From positions 1 to 47,948 of the forward strand of contig JAKVBK010000023.1 in the NCBI GenBank assembly GCA_022447275.1: a stretch of 47,948 nucleotides of DNA, read 5' to 3'. Of the stretch, positions 1 to 7,836 are shown in pieces (the stretch's first letter is position 1; each line of letters begins with the position of its first letter). The DNA is from Oceanicola sp. (GTDB lineage: Bacteria; Pseudomonadota; Alphaproteobacteria; Rhodobacterales; Rhodobacteraceae). The notes beneath the pieces are model-generated. The model worked only from the letters and a program-made list of their open reading frames with translations. It was not told the origin of the DNA and made no database searches. The position numbers were made by a program, and so were the translations under genes.

Positions 1-1
1 T

Positions 2-160
2 CCAATGAATAATCGTCTCGATGCGATGGACGGCCAGCTGCGCGAAACCGCAGACTATTGGCCCCACTACGCCCAGAAATGGACGCGGCTGAATCATGCA
101 AGAACCGCTGGCTCGACACTCGCGGCAGCTTGCTGGCTGGCCGCTGCACAGATTGTCTGA
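2..160 (+). CDS. C-terminal end of a DUF1772-like membrane protein (partial)
   Basis: An open frame enters from the left edge and stops with TGA at 158-160, giving about 52 C-terminal residues. The run N-N-R-L-D-A-M-D, then W-P-x-Y, then W-T-R-L-N-H-A-R-T followed by an Ala/Leu-rich hydrophobic helix, resembles the end of DUF1772 (anthrone-oxygenase-like) membrane proteins, in which a W-x-R-x-N-x-x-R-T motif precedes the last membrane helix. The start lies outside the window. A terminator-like hairpin follows nine bases after the stop, which supports this being a real gene end. The function of these bacterial proteins is mostly unknown. The family call rests on recalled pattern only. Confidence 0.55.
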   Translation, partial: PMNNRLDAMDGQLRETADYWPHYAQKWTRLNHARTAGSTLAAACWLAAAQIV

Positions 161-168
161 AACAGGTT

Positions 169-195
169 GGATGGGCGTCATGTCCCATCCGTTTT
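169..195 (+). terminator. Probable rho-independent terminator of the partial DUF1772-like gene
   Basis: A 7-bp perfect stem (GGATGGG at 169-175, CCCATCC at 184-190) with an 8-base loop is followed by GTTTT. It begins nine bases after the stop of the left-edge reading frame, in the right orientation to end its transcript. Confidence 0.55.
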
Positions 196-512
196 GTCGG
201 TAGCCAAGACCGCAGCTTTGTCCCGAATTGCCAACCTACCTTCTGAGCTGAACTCGGGGCCGCTCTTGTGAGTTGAATACGCTTTCGAGGCCTTCTTCGA
301 GAGGGTCACAGGTGCCGCACCCCACCAAACTGAGGGTGGGCCTAAATCAAATCATCGGCTGCCCCCCTCGCCACGCCTTTGTCACGTCGCCTAAGCATGT
401 TTCCACGCAGCGCAGGCGCCAAGCACATGGTCAGACATGGCAGACTTGCCCTAAGGTAAACTTTCGCCTCATCTAGAGGTCTGGCTTTGTCTTTAATGGG
501 AAGGAACGGAAG
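196..512. other. Intergenic stretch without a recognisable gene
   Basis: Both strands hold only short frames without ribosome binding sites or family resemblance. A small inverted repeat (CCCACC / GGTGGG, near 320-340) is present but has no T-run. The promoter of the EF-hand gene must lie here, but I could not pick a convincing -35/-10 pair. Confidence 0.5.
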
Positions 513-1007
513 ATGCCCGATCCGATCGAATGGATGCTCGTGAACGACCGCTTCGGCGACAAGAAGATTGGCGCGGTTGCCTTCATCGGGGATGTACCGG
601 CTGTCGTGATTGGTTTCTTCGATGACTATGACGCAGACAGGGACGGCAGAGTCAGCGCTGCGGAATGGGTTGCCGGAAGGCTCTTCCCTGTGTCGTTGGC
701 AGGAACGGCAACACTTGCGGTCGTGAGCCGTGCGCGCGAGCAAGCCATCTTGTGTATCGCCGATGGAGGCAGCCCAGAGCGCGCAGCTGCCCTGTCGCGC
801 ATGCAGGCGAGCCAGTTTCAATCTGTGGGTCTGTCCATGGCGCTCGACGGTGTTTTCAGAACCTATATGGCCCCTGGCATCTCGATGGCAGGCAGCGCAA
901 TTGGCACCCATATCGGAGCAGGCGCGATCAAGACCTTTCTGATCAAGAAAGGCATGGAGCAAGTCGCCAAAGCGGCCTTCGAGGCGGCCGTCCAAGAGCG
1001 CAGATAA
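513..1007 (+). CDS. Hypothetical 164-residue protein with one EF-hand-type loop
   Basis: The ATG at 513 has a purine-rich ribosome binding site (GGAAGGAA) just upstream. Residues 40-51 form a textbook EF-hand calcium loop (D40, D42, D44, G45, V47, S48, E51), preceded by a short hydrophobic helix (about 21-36) and followed by a helix starting at E51/W52. Only one such loop is visible, so it may pair with a degenerate hand or dimerise. The C-terminal half (about 100-155) is rich in Gly, Ala and Met with a G-x-x-x-G-like pattern (near residues 122-137), suggesting helix packing or membrane contact. There is no clear signal peptide. It converges on the Gfo/Idh/MocA gene 46 bases downstream. The gene is plausible on codon usage and start signals, but I cannot assign a function. 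Confidence 0.6.
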   Translation: MPDPIEWMLVNDRFGDKKIGAVAFIGDVPAVVIGFFDDYDADRDGRVSAAEWVAGRLFPVSLAGTATLAVVSRAREQAILCIADGGSPERAAALSRMQASQFQSVGLSMALDGVFRTYMAPGISMAGSAIGTHIGAGAIKTFLIKKGMEQVAKAAFEAAVQERR

Positions 1008-1053
1008 TCCTGTCTGAAGGTCCGGTTCCGATGGGCAAGGCGGATGATTTGGA

Positions 1054-2184
1054 TCAAGAAACCTGAGCGACGGCGCTTGTATCCATCTGCCAATCAGGCG
1101 TGATCTGCACCGCTTGGCCAGTCCGTGCGCTTTCCTGCGCGGCAAGGCCCAAGGCCACGGCAGCCCATCCGTCAGAGAGGGTTACCTCTGGTGCGAGATT
1201 GCCCCTCACCACTTCCAAGAAGCCCTCATGCTGGTGAAAGGTCGATCCGTTGTGATCGCCTGCTGCTAGCAACTCCGCAGGCACGGGCATCTCGGTTTCA
1301 ATCGGGGATTTGTAGGCCCGGGGGCTGACGATTACCTTGGGCACCGGGGGGGCACCTGCTCCGGTCCAGAAACGGGTTGGGCCCGGCACCAGCGCTTCGA
1401 TCTTGCCAGCAGGACCGACTGCGCTGATTTCCTCCTGATAGCGGCTGCCCTCGGCAAACATGCACAGCTCCAGCATGGCCCGTGCGCCGCCATCGAAATC
1501 CACGATCACATAGGCCGCATCCCAGATATCAGGCACAGCCCCATCGTAGGTTTCATCAAGGTGGTTTTCCACCTGACCACCGCTGGCCATCACGCGCACA
1601 GGTTCTTGCCCAAGAACCAAGCGCATCAAATCAAAGAAGTGGCAGCATTTTTCAACCAAGGTGCCGCCTGTATTGGCGTTAAAGCGGTTCCAGTCACCCA
1701 CTTTCTGAAGGAATGGAAAGCGGTGCTCGCGGATCGACAGCATCCGCACACCGCCGGTCACAGCTTCGGCCTCTCGCAACAGGGCCGCAACGGGCGGCAT
1801 GTACCGATACTCCATCGCCACCCAAACCGGCGCAGCATAGCTGTCCCGGAAGGCCCGAAGCTTTTCGAGCTGGTCCGGCCCGGTAAAGAGCGGCTTCTCC
1901 ACCAGGATCGGCACCGCGCAGCGCGATGCAATCCGGGCAAGTTGGGGCACGTGTACGTGGTTTGGGCTGACGATCACCAGCGCATCCAGATCGCTCGCAT
2001 CCAGCATCGCATCCATGTCTGTAAAGACGGCTGCTTCGGGCGCAAGCGCACTGGCCTGCGCACGCATATCGGGGTTGGGTTCGCACAGGGCCGCAACACG
2101 TGCCCCGTTCAAGAGGGCAATGTTGCGGATGTGCTCCTGCCCCATCATGCCCGTGCCAATGATCCCATAGCGCATCTCGTTCAT
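1054..2184 (-). CDS. Gfo/Idh/MocA family NAD(P)-dependent oxidoreductase
   Basis: This 376-residue protein has the family layout. An N-terminal Rossmann fold carries G-T-G-M-M-G at 10-15, an acidic residue (E35) follows the second strand, and E-K-P (96-98) supplies the conserved catalytic/substrate lysine. In the C-terminal alpha/beta domain the signature G-G-x-x-x-D-x-x-x-H-x-x-D is present with E178 in place of the Asp, followed by H182 and D185. Members oxidise or reduce sugars, inositols and related polyols with NAD(P). It starts only six bases after the GntR-type regulator stops, so the two are co-transcribed. The divergent neighbours are a monooxygenase, a reductase and a TRAP importer, so it probably belongs to the same catabolic unit. 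The substrate cannot be deduced. The family call is secure. Confidence 0.9.
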   Translation of the reverse strand: MNEMRYGIIGTGMMGQEHIRNIALLNGARVAALCEPNPDMRAQASALAPEAAVFTDMDAMLDASDLDALVIVSPNHVHVPQLARIASRCAVPILVEKPLFTGPDQLEKLRAFRDSYAAPVWVAMEYRYMPPVAALLREAEAVTGGVRMLSIREHRFPFLQKVGDWNRFNANTGGTLVEKCCHFFDLMRLVLGQEPVRVMASGGQVENHLDETYDGAVPDIWDAAYVIVDFDGGARAMLELCMFAEGSRYQEEISAVGPAGKIEALVPGPTRFWTGAGAPPVPKVIVSPRAYKSPIETEMPVPAELLAAGDHNGSTFHQHEGFLEVVRGNLAPEVTLSDGWAAVALGLAAQESARTGQAVQITPDWQMDTSAVAQVS

Positions 2185-2190
2185 CGCGCC

Positions 2191-2904
2191 CTACTCCATC
2201 TTGTTCACATAGGCCGCCACACTGGCATCAAACCAGGTGCGCGACACTTCAACCTGTCGTCCATCCGCTGCCTGTCCGCAGCGCTCCACAAAGCCACAGG
2301 GCGCAGAGGTGGTGCCCAGCGGCGCCCAATCAGGCCAGACATCCATCCCCACCCGATCCTGTGCGCGCGCGATCCACAGCCCCAGCACCTCCCGGTAGAA
2401 CCGGTACAGCGACGGACCCAGATCGCCAGCGGACAAATCGGTCGCGGCACTGCCATCCAGCCAGATCTCCTCGGCAGCAACCGTGATCCCATCGAGGCGA
2501 CGCAGGCGGCGGATCCGGAAGGCCGGGCCTGCGGTGGCCAGGGCAGGCAGGTCGCCACGTTGCGGGACCTTGTCCAGCGACAAAACTGTTGCGTCCGGTA
2601 CACCGCCACCGCTGAGAAGTTCAAGGCGGAAGAACGCATAGACACCAGACAGCTCTGCGGGCGCTTTCACGTAGTTTCCAGATCCTTGAACGCGTTCAAG
2701 CAGACCGTCCTCGGACAGAGCCTCCAGCGCTTTGCGCAAAGTTCCGACCGCCACGCCCATATCCGCAGCCATGTCCCGTTCCGGGGGCAGACGCGCCCCA
2801 TCCACCAAACGCCCGGACATGATCTCGCGCAGCACAAGGTCAGCCACCCGGCGATACAGCGGGCGATGGTCTTGCGTGTTGTCGCTCAGCGGGGCGGGCT
2901 GCAT
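2191..2904 (-). CDS. GntR family regulator, HutC-type (UTRA domain)
   Basis: This 237-residue regulator has a winged helix-turn-helix at about 15-80 with the GntR signature (L-P-P-E-R-D-M-A, then G-V-A-V-G-T-L-R-K-A-L and G-L-L-E-R-V-Q-G-S-G). A C-terminal ligand-binding UTRA-type domain spans about 95-230. HutC-type regulators are usually repressors released by the pathway substrate or an intermediate. The ATG lies head-to-head with the flavin monooxygenase gene, with an 87-base spacer that must hold both promoters. A direct repeat there is a candidate operator. It heads a two-gene transcript with the Gfo/Idh/MocA dehydrogenase. The ribosome binding site is weak. It most likely controls both divergent transcripts (inference). 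Confidence 0.9.
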   Translation of the reverse strand: MQPAPLSDNTQDHRPLYRRVADLVLREIMSGRLVDGARLPPERDMAADMGVAVGTLRKALEALSEDGLLERVQGSGNYVKAPAELSGVYAFFRLELLSGGGVPDATVLSLDKVPQRGDLPALATAGPAFRIRRLRRLDGITVAAEEIWLDGSAATDLSAGDLGPSLYRFYREVLGLWIARAQDRVGMDVWPDWAPLGTTSAPCGFVERCGQAADGRQVEVSRTWFDASVAAYVNKME

Positions 2905-2918
2905 GGGGCACCGAAAAA

Positions 2919-2938
2919 ATTGATACAGGATTGATCTA
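2919..2938. promoter_or_regulatory. Candidate operator: ATTGAT direct repeat in the divergent spacer
   Basis: ATTGAT occurs at 2919-2924 and again at 2930-2935, 11 bases apart and so on one face of the helix, between the divergent GntR regulator and monooxygenase genes. The surrounding 30 bases are unusually A/T-rich. HutC-type repressors normally bind palindromes, and I find no good one here, so this is only a candidate. Confidence 0.25.
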
Positions 2939-2991
2939 CAATATCTGGGGTGCTACGCAAACAGAAACACGTGCCCAAAGGGAATCTTTTC

Positions 2992-4146
2992 ATGACTGTC
3001 GTCCCCGTCACCTCTGCAGATCTCGACGCGTCTGAGGTCTCCTGGTTTGCGGCGCTTTGCTCTGATGATTATCGCTATCTCGGCGTGCCTGAGGGGGATT
3101 TGCGGTCCTCCTTCAAGCATTGCTCTGCCATTCTGAAAGAAGCCGAGAACCAAGGCTTTGGAAACATTCTGTGCCCGTCGTCCTATCAGGTGGGCCAAGA
3201 TACGCTGAGCTTTGTTGCGGGCTGCGCACCGATCACTGATCGCATCAACATGCTGGCCGCCGTGCGCTGCGGGGAGATGCAGCCCATCATGCTGGCGCGC
3301 ACCGTCGCCACGCTTGATCACATGCTCGAAGGCCGTCTGACAGTAAATATCATCTCCTCAGACTTTCCCGGAGAAACCGCCGACAGCGCCTTCCGCTATC
3401 AGCGCTCGCGCGAAGTTGTCGAGATCCTCAAGCAGGCGTGGACACAGGACGAAATCACCTACAAGGGCGAGGTCTATAATTTCGACTCGGTCCCGACAGG
3501 GCCCGCGCGCCCCTATCAGACGGGCGGTCCGCTGCTGTATTTTGGCGGCTACTCCCCCGCCGCACTGGAGCTGTGCGGACAGCATTGCGATGTCTACCTG
3601 ATGTGGCCCGAACCCAAGGAAATGCTGGCCCAACGCATGACCGCGGTGAATGCGGTTGCCGAGAAATACGGCCGAACATTGGATTACGGTCTGCGCGTGC
3701 ATGTGATCGTGCGCGACACAGAAGCAGAGGCTCGTGAATATGCCGATCATCTGGTCAGCAAGCTTGACGATGAATACGGCACCCTGATCCGAGACCGCGC
3801 CCATGACAGCACCAGCCTCGGTGTCAGCCACCAAGCCCGCGCGCGCGAATTGGCCGACAAATTCGGCTATGTGGAGCCGCACCTGTGGACAGGCATCGGG
3901 CGCGCCCGCTCGGGCTGTGGCGCGGCGTTGGTGGGCTCAACCGATCAGGTGCTTAGCCAAATCGAAGACTATCGCAAGATGGGAATCCGAGCCTTTATCT
4001 TCTCGGGCTATCCCCATCTCGATGAATGCAAAAGCTTTGGACAGCGCGTGCTGCCTGAATTGAAAACATGCTCGCTGCCCCATGCCTATGGCCGCGTGCC
4101 GCACTCAACACCCGCAACGCCTCTGGGCGTAGGAGACCGCGTTTAA
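2992..4146 (+). CDS. LLM-class (SsuD-like) flavin-dependent monooxygenase
   Basis: This 384-residue luciferase-like monooxygenase uses reduced FMN and O2. Support comes from the stretch A-R-T-x-A-T-L-D-H-M-L-E-G-R-L-T-V-N-I at 102-120 and the F-G-G-Y-S-x-A-A motif at 184-191. The later pattern resembles alkanesulfonate monooxygenase SsuD (H-C-D-V-Y-L-M-W-P-E-P around 198-208). I chose the ATG at 2992 because AAAGGGA lies nine bases upstream; an ATG at 2950 would add 14 atypical residues. The stop overlaps the start of the aldo/keto reductase by one base, and a separate flavin reductase lies two genes on, as expected for a two-component monooxygenase. Likely reactions are desulfonation or oxidative cleavage of a small organic substrate. 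The exact substrate is unknown. Confidence 0.88.
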   Translation: MTVVPVTSADLDASEVSWFAALCSDDYRYLGVPEGDLRSSFKHCSAILKEAENQGFGNILCPSSYQVGQDTLSFVAGCAPITDRINMLAAVRCGEMQPIMLARTVATLDHMLEGRLTVNIISSDFPGETADSAFRYQRSREVVEILKQAWTQDEITYKGEVYNFDSVPTGPARPYQTGGPLLYFGGYSPAALELCGQHCDVYLMWPEPKEMLAQRMTAVNAVAEKYGRTLDYGLRVHVIVRDTEAEAREYADHLVSKLDDEYGTLIRDRAHDSTSLGVSHQARARELADKFGYVEPHLWTGIGRARSGCGAALVGSTDQVLSQIEDYRKMGIRAFIFSGYPHLDECKSFGQRVLPELKTCSLPHAYGRVPHSTPATPLGVGDRV

Positions 4147-5039
4147 TGGATCGTATCGCACTTGCAGAAGGCCTCAGCTTTAGCCGTCTTGTCTACGGAA
4201 TGTGGCGGCTCGGAGACGACGCTGACACCAGCGCTGCCCATGTTCAGGCCAAGCTTGAAGCCTGTCTGGAACAGGGCATCACGACGATTGACCAGGCCGA
4301 CATCTATGGCGGCTATACCGCAGAAGCGATCCTTGGCACCGCGTTCAAGGCCGCACCTAGCCTGCGCGAAAAGTTCGAGATCGTCACGAAATGCGATATC
4401 GTTGCGCCCGTTGGCCGCTACGAGAGCGCGCCGATCAAATATTATGACACCAGCCGCGCCCATATCCTGCAATCGGTCGACACATCCCTGAGCGAAATGG
4501 GGATTGAGCAGATCGACGTGCTCTTGATCCATCGCCCGGACCCGCTGATGGATCACGCGGAAACCGGCGCAGCGCTCGATGAGGTCATTGCCTCGGGCAA
4601 AGTCCGGGCTGCGGGCGTGTCGAATTTCCGTCCCTGGGATTGGGATCTGCTGCAATCGGCGATGTCAAACAAGCTGGTGACCAACCAGATCGAGATGAGC
4701 CTGCTGTGCACAGCCCCCTGGACCAATGGCGATCTGGCCACGCTGCAACGCCTTGGCGTGCCGCCGATGGCGTGGTCTCCGCTGGGCGGAGGTGCCCTCT
4801 TTGATGGCTCCAATCCAGGCCTGACAGAAGCCCTGAAGGCCATCGCATCCATGCGGGGGACAGATACCACCGCCGTCGCCATCGCGTGGCTGTTGGCGCA
4901 TCCGGCCAATATCCTGCCTGTCTTGGGCACCAACCGGCTTGACCGCATCGCGGCAATCTCTGCCGCGATGGAAGTAAATCTTACTCGCACGGAATGGTTT
5001 ACGCTCTACACTGAGGCGACGGGACAGGAAGTTCCCTAA
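4146..5039 (+). CDS. Aldo/keto reductase (YdhF-like)
   Basis: This 297-residue TIM-barrel NADPH reductase keeps all four catalytic residues: D49 and Y54 (in I-D-Q-A-D-I-Y-G), K82 (V-T-K-C-D-I) and H129 (L-L-I-H-R-P-D). The sequence most resembles the YdhF branch of the AKR superfamily. The ATG shares its A with the stop codon of the upstream monooxygenase (TAATG), and the same one-base overlap links it to the flavin reductase downstream, so the three are translationally coupled. It could reduce an aldehyde or ketone released by the monooxygenase. That role is inferred from the order of genes only. Confidence 0.9.
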   Translation: MDRIALAEGLSFSRLVYGMWRLGDDADTSAAHVQAKLEACLEQGITTIDQADIYGGYTAEAILGTAFKAAPSLREKFEIVTKCDIVAPVGRYESAPIKYYDTSRAHILQSVDTSLSEMGIEQIDVLLIHRPDPLMDHAETGAALDEVIASGKVRAAGVSNFRPWDWDLLQSAMSNKLVTNQIEMSLLCTAPWTNGDLATLQRLGVPPMAWSPLGGGALFDGSNPGLTEALKAIASMRGTDTTAVAIAWLLAHPANILPVLGTNRLDRIAAISAAMEVNLTRTEWFTLYTEATGQEVP

Positions 5040-5566
5040 TGCCAGACGGATCGAACACAATGCACAGTGAGACCACGTTTATTCCAGGCCCGGACAACCA
5101 GCGGGCCTTGCGGGACGCACTGGGCTGTTTTGCGACCGGAGTCACCGTGGTGACCTGCCGCGATGCGCAAGGCCCCCTCGCCATGACGGCCAACAGCTTT
5201 GCTGGGGTGTCGCTCGATCCTGCGATTGTGTTGTGGTCCCCTGCCCTGACATCGGCGCGACACGACAGTTTCGTCGCCGCCGAGCATTTCGTGATCCACA
5301 TCATGTCCACCGCGCAGAAGGACCTTTGCACTCATTTCGCGCTGAACGGACGGGGCTTTGACGACGTCGCTTGGTCAGAGAATGCGCAGGGCGTGCCCGT
5401 CCTGCCGGACTGTGTGGCCCGCTTCACCTGCACACGCTTTGCCACCCACCCGGGGGGCGATCACACTGTTATTTTGGGAAAAGTCACGGAGGCGGCGCGC
5501 TCGGACGGGGCTGCGCCCCTCATTTTTGCGCAAGGCACCTATGGGCGCGTTGCGCACGACACCTGA
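5039..5566 (+). CDS. Flavin reductase family protein (partner of the monooxygenase)
   Basis: This 175-residue flavin reductase-like (HpaC/NtaB-type) protein has G-C-F-A-T-G-V-T-V-V-T near residue 30 and T-A-N-S-F-A-G-V-S-L-D-P around 50-61, the FMN-binding core of the family. A conserved H-x-I-x-G-like strand is seen as H-T-V-I-L-G-K near 142-148. It would use NAD(P)H to supply reduced FMN to the LLM monooxygenase. Its start overlaps the reductase gene before it by one base (TAATG). A second ATG at residue 8 is possible. The C-terminus ends in Y-G-R-V-A-H-D-T, typical of short family members. Confidence 0.88.
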   Translation: MPDGSNTMHSETTFIPGPDNQRALRDALGCFATGVTVVTCRDAQGPLAMTANSFAGVSLDPAIVLWSPALTSARHDSFVAAEHFVIHIMSTAQKDLCTHFALNGRGFDDVAWSENAQGVPVLPDCVARFTCTRFATHPGGDHTVILGKVTEAARSDGAAPLIFAQGTYGRVAHDT

Positions 5567-5591
5567 CGCCAAACGTTAGGTGCGCAAGATT

Positions 5592-5617
5592 GGGCTGCCC
5601 GGGCAAACCGGCAGCCA
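5592..5617 (+). promoter_or_regulatory. Hairpin between the monooxygenase genes and the TRAP genes
   Basis: GGCTGCC (5593-5599) pairs with GGCAGCC (5610-5616). There is no T-run, so it is more likely a processing or stability element, or a weak attenuator, than a full terminator. It lies in the 105-base gap before dctQ. Confidence 0.35.
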
Positions 5618-5671
5618 CCTGTTCGACCCGCACAAATAAGCGGGCGAACCCAACGGGAGGAGGGCGCACGC

Positions 5672-6280
5672 ATGGGCGTTCTTTTGGGGGTGCTGACCCC
5701 CTTGCGGTTGTTCAATGACGTCGTTCTGGCGGCTGGCCGCTTTTTGGCTGCTACAGCGTTGGCGTTCATGGTGGTGTTCATCCTGACGCAGGTCTTTTTC
5801 CGCTATGTTCTGAACTCTGCCCTGCCCTGGCCCGATGAAGCGGCCCGCTTTGCCATGCTCTGGATGACCGGCCTCATGGCCCCTACGGCCTATCGGCGCG
5901 GGGGCTTCGTCGCCATTGACATGATGGCCCGCGCCCTGCCCCGCGCGGTGGCGCGCATCCTGACCTTCGCCTTGCTGCTCGTCTGCACCGTGGTCATCTG
6001 GGAGGCCCTCAAGATCGGATGGTCAGAGGTGACAGGCTTTGCGGGCACTTTCAAAACCGCCTCGCTCTACACGGTCTTTTTTCCGTCGATCAGCGATATG
6101 ACAATCGAGTTTGGCTACGGAAAGATGCCGCGCAGCCATATGATGGCTTCGCTCGTGGTGGGTCTGGCCCTGATGCTTGTCGTGTCGGTCGAATTGATCC
6201 TGCGCGCGATCATCGATTTCCTGGGTGGCGGTGCCCAACTTCCCCCGCTCGATGCGGCAGACATGGCGGGGGCCGAGTAG
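5672..6280 (+). CDS. TRAP transporter small permease (DctQ family), first system
   Basis: This 202-residue protein has four hydrophobic segments (about 22-45, 56-76, 97-118, 157-180) and the family motif Q-V-F-F-R-Y-V-L-N-S-A-L-P-W-P-D-E in the loop after helix 1. DctQ proteins form the small membrane subunit of TRAP importers, which use an ion gradient with a periplasmic binding protein to take up organic acids. GGGAGGAGGG lies just upstream of the ATG. The protein is a little longer than usual, with a hydrophilic C-terminal tail. The large permease follows after one base. Confidence 0.9.
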   Translation: MGVLLGVLTPLRLFNDVVLAAGRFLAATALAFMVVFILTQVFFRYVLNSALPWPDEAARFAMLWMTGLMAPTAYRRGGFVAIDMMARALPRAVARILTFALLLVCTVVIWEALKIGWSEVTGFAGTFKTASLYTVFFPSISDMTIEFGYGKMPRSHMMASLVVGLALMLVVSVELILRAIIDFLGGGAQLPPLDAADMAGAE

Positions 6281-6281
6281 C

Positions 6282-7808
6282 ATGAGCGCATTGATCTGGT
6301 TCCTGCCCATCTTCCTTGCCCTGCTCATGGTCGGCTTGCCCGTGTTCTTTGCTCTGCTGGCCGCCCCTGGCGGGATGCTGGTGGTGATGGACCAGGCCTC
6401 AGACCTTAAGTTGCTTTATCGCAACCTTTACAACGGGATGGACAGCTTTCCCCTGATGGCGCTGCCCTTCTTCATGCTGGCGGGCGAGATCATGAACCGG
6501 GGCGGCATCACCACCCGGCTCGTGGAATTCAGCCAGGCCTTCATGGGCCATCTGCGAGGTGGGCTGGCCCATGTGAACATCCTGTCCTCGATCTTGTTCG
6601 CCGGTCTGTCAGGGTCTGCGGTGGCCGATACATCGGCTCTGGGCTCCACCCTGATCCCGGCCATGGAAAAAAACGGCTACACCCGTAGGTTCGCCGCAGC
6701 GATCACAGCGGCCTCCTCTGTGATCGGGCCGATCATCCCGCCCTCAGGCATCATGATCATCTATGCCTATGTCATGGGCGAAAGCGTGGCGGCCCTGTTC
6801 CTGGCCGGGATTGTGCCGGGCGTGCTGGTGGGCGTATCCCTGATGGTGATGGTCCGGCTTCTGGCCGACAAATATGACCTGCCAAAGGCCGAGCGCATCG
6901 TGACGCGCGGAGCAACGATCAGCACGGCAGAGTACTGGATCAGCCTCGTCCTGCTGCGCCTCAATCTTGGCGGGCTGTTCTATCTGGCCGTGACGGGCTT
7001 TACCGGCCTGGGCCAAGACAGTGTTGCCCCCGATGGCAGCACGATCGACGGCAATGGCTGGGTCGCCCTGGCAACCTTTGCGGTGTGCTATCTGGCGGCA
7101 GACCTGCTGCTGCGCGGCTATCGCACCCGTGTCAGCAATGATTTCCGGGTGGTCTGCAAGAAGGCCGTCGCGCCGCTGCAAACCCCGATCATCATCCTCG
7201 GCGGCATTCTGGTGGGCGTCTTTACCCCTACTGAGGCCTCTGCCATTGCTGTGGCCTATGCGCTGATCGTGTCTTTCTTCGTGCTGCGCTCGATGAAACT
7301 GAAGGACCTCGGTCCGATCCTGACGCGGTCTGCCATGGCCTCGGCCACGGTGCTGTTGCTTGTGGGGGCTGCGGTCAGCTTCAAAACGGTGGTGGCCTTG
7401 TCGCAAGCCCCACAAACCCTGGCCGAAGCCATCCTCAGCCTGTCAGAAAACCCGCTGGTTTTGTTGTTCCTCATCAACATTCTTCTCTTCATCGTGGGCA
7501 TGTTCCTCGATGCGGGGCCGGCAATCATCATTCTGGGCCCGATCTTGGGGCCTATCTTTGTCGAGATGGGCGTGCACCCGGTGCATTTCGCCATCATCAT
7601 GTCGGTAAATCTGACCGTGGGATTGGCGACGCCACCCATGGGACTTGTGCTTTTCGTGGCCTCCAGCGTGTCGGGCGAAAAGGTCGAAACCATCGCCAAG
7701 GCCATACTTCCGTTTCTTGCCGTCGAGATTTTTGTGATATTCCTGATCACATACGTCCCGGCGATTTCCATGACGATCCCCCGTTTGACGGGTTTCGTTA
7801 CACCTTGA
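6282..7808 (+). CDS. TRAP transporter large permease (DctM family) with an extra segment
   Basis: This 508-residue protein is longer than the usual roughly 430. The N-terminal half is a standard DctM: F-x-x-L-L-x-G-L-P-V-F-F-A-L, then A-L-P-F-F-M-L-A-G-E-I-M at 60-71, then the G-L-S-G-S-A-V-A-D-T-S-A-L-G loop and I-I-P-P-S near 151-155. The standard C-terminal half resumes at Q-T-P-I-I-I-L-G-G-I near 300. Between them, residues about 210-290 form an insertion with two extra hydrophobic segments, which ordinary DctM proteins lack. The ATG at 6282 sits one base after the dctQ stop. It forms the ion-coupled channel of the importer. Confidence 0.92.
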   Translation: MSALIWFLPIFLALLMVGLPVFFALLAAPGGMLVVMDQASDLKLLYRNLYNGMDSFPLMALPFFMLAGEIMNRGGITTRLVEFSQAFMGHLRGGLAHVNILSSILFAGLSGSAVADTSALGSTLIPAMEKNGYTRRFAAAITAASSVIGPIIPPSGIMIIYAYVMGESVAALFLAGIVPGVLVGVSLMVMVRLLADKYDLPKAERIVTRGATISTAEYWISLVLLRLNLGGLFYLAVTGFTGLGQDSVAPDGSTIDGNGWVALATFAVCYLAADLLLRGYRTRVSNDFRVVCKKAVAPLQTPIIILGGILVGVFTPTEASAIAVAYALIVSFFVLRSMKLKDLGPILTRSAMASATVLLLVGAAVSFKTVVALSQAPQTLAEAILSLSENPLVLLFLINILLFIVGMFLDAGPAIIILGPILGPIFVEMGVHPVHFAIIMSVNLTVGLATPPMGLVLFVASSVSGEKVETIAKAILPFLAVEIFVIFLITYVPAISMTIPRLTGFVTP

Positions 7809-7836
7809 TCAATCAAAATAAACAGGGAGAGATTCC

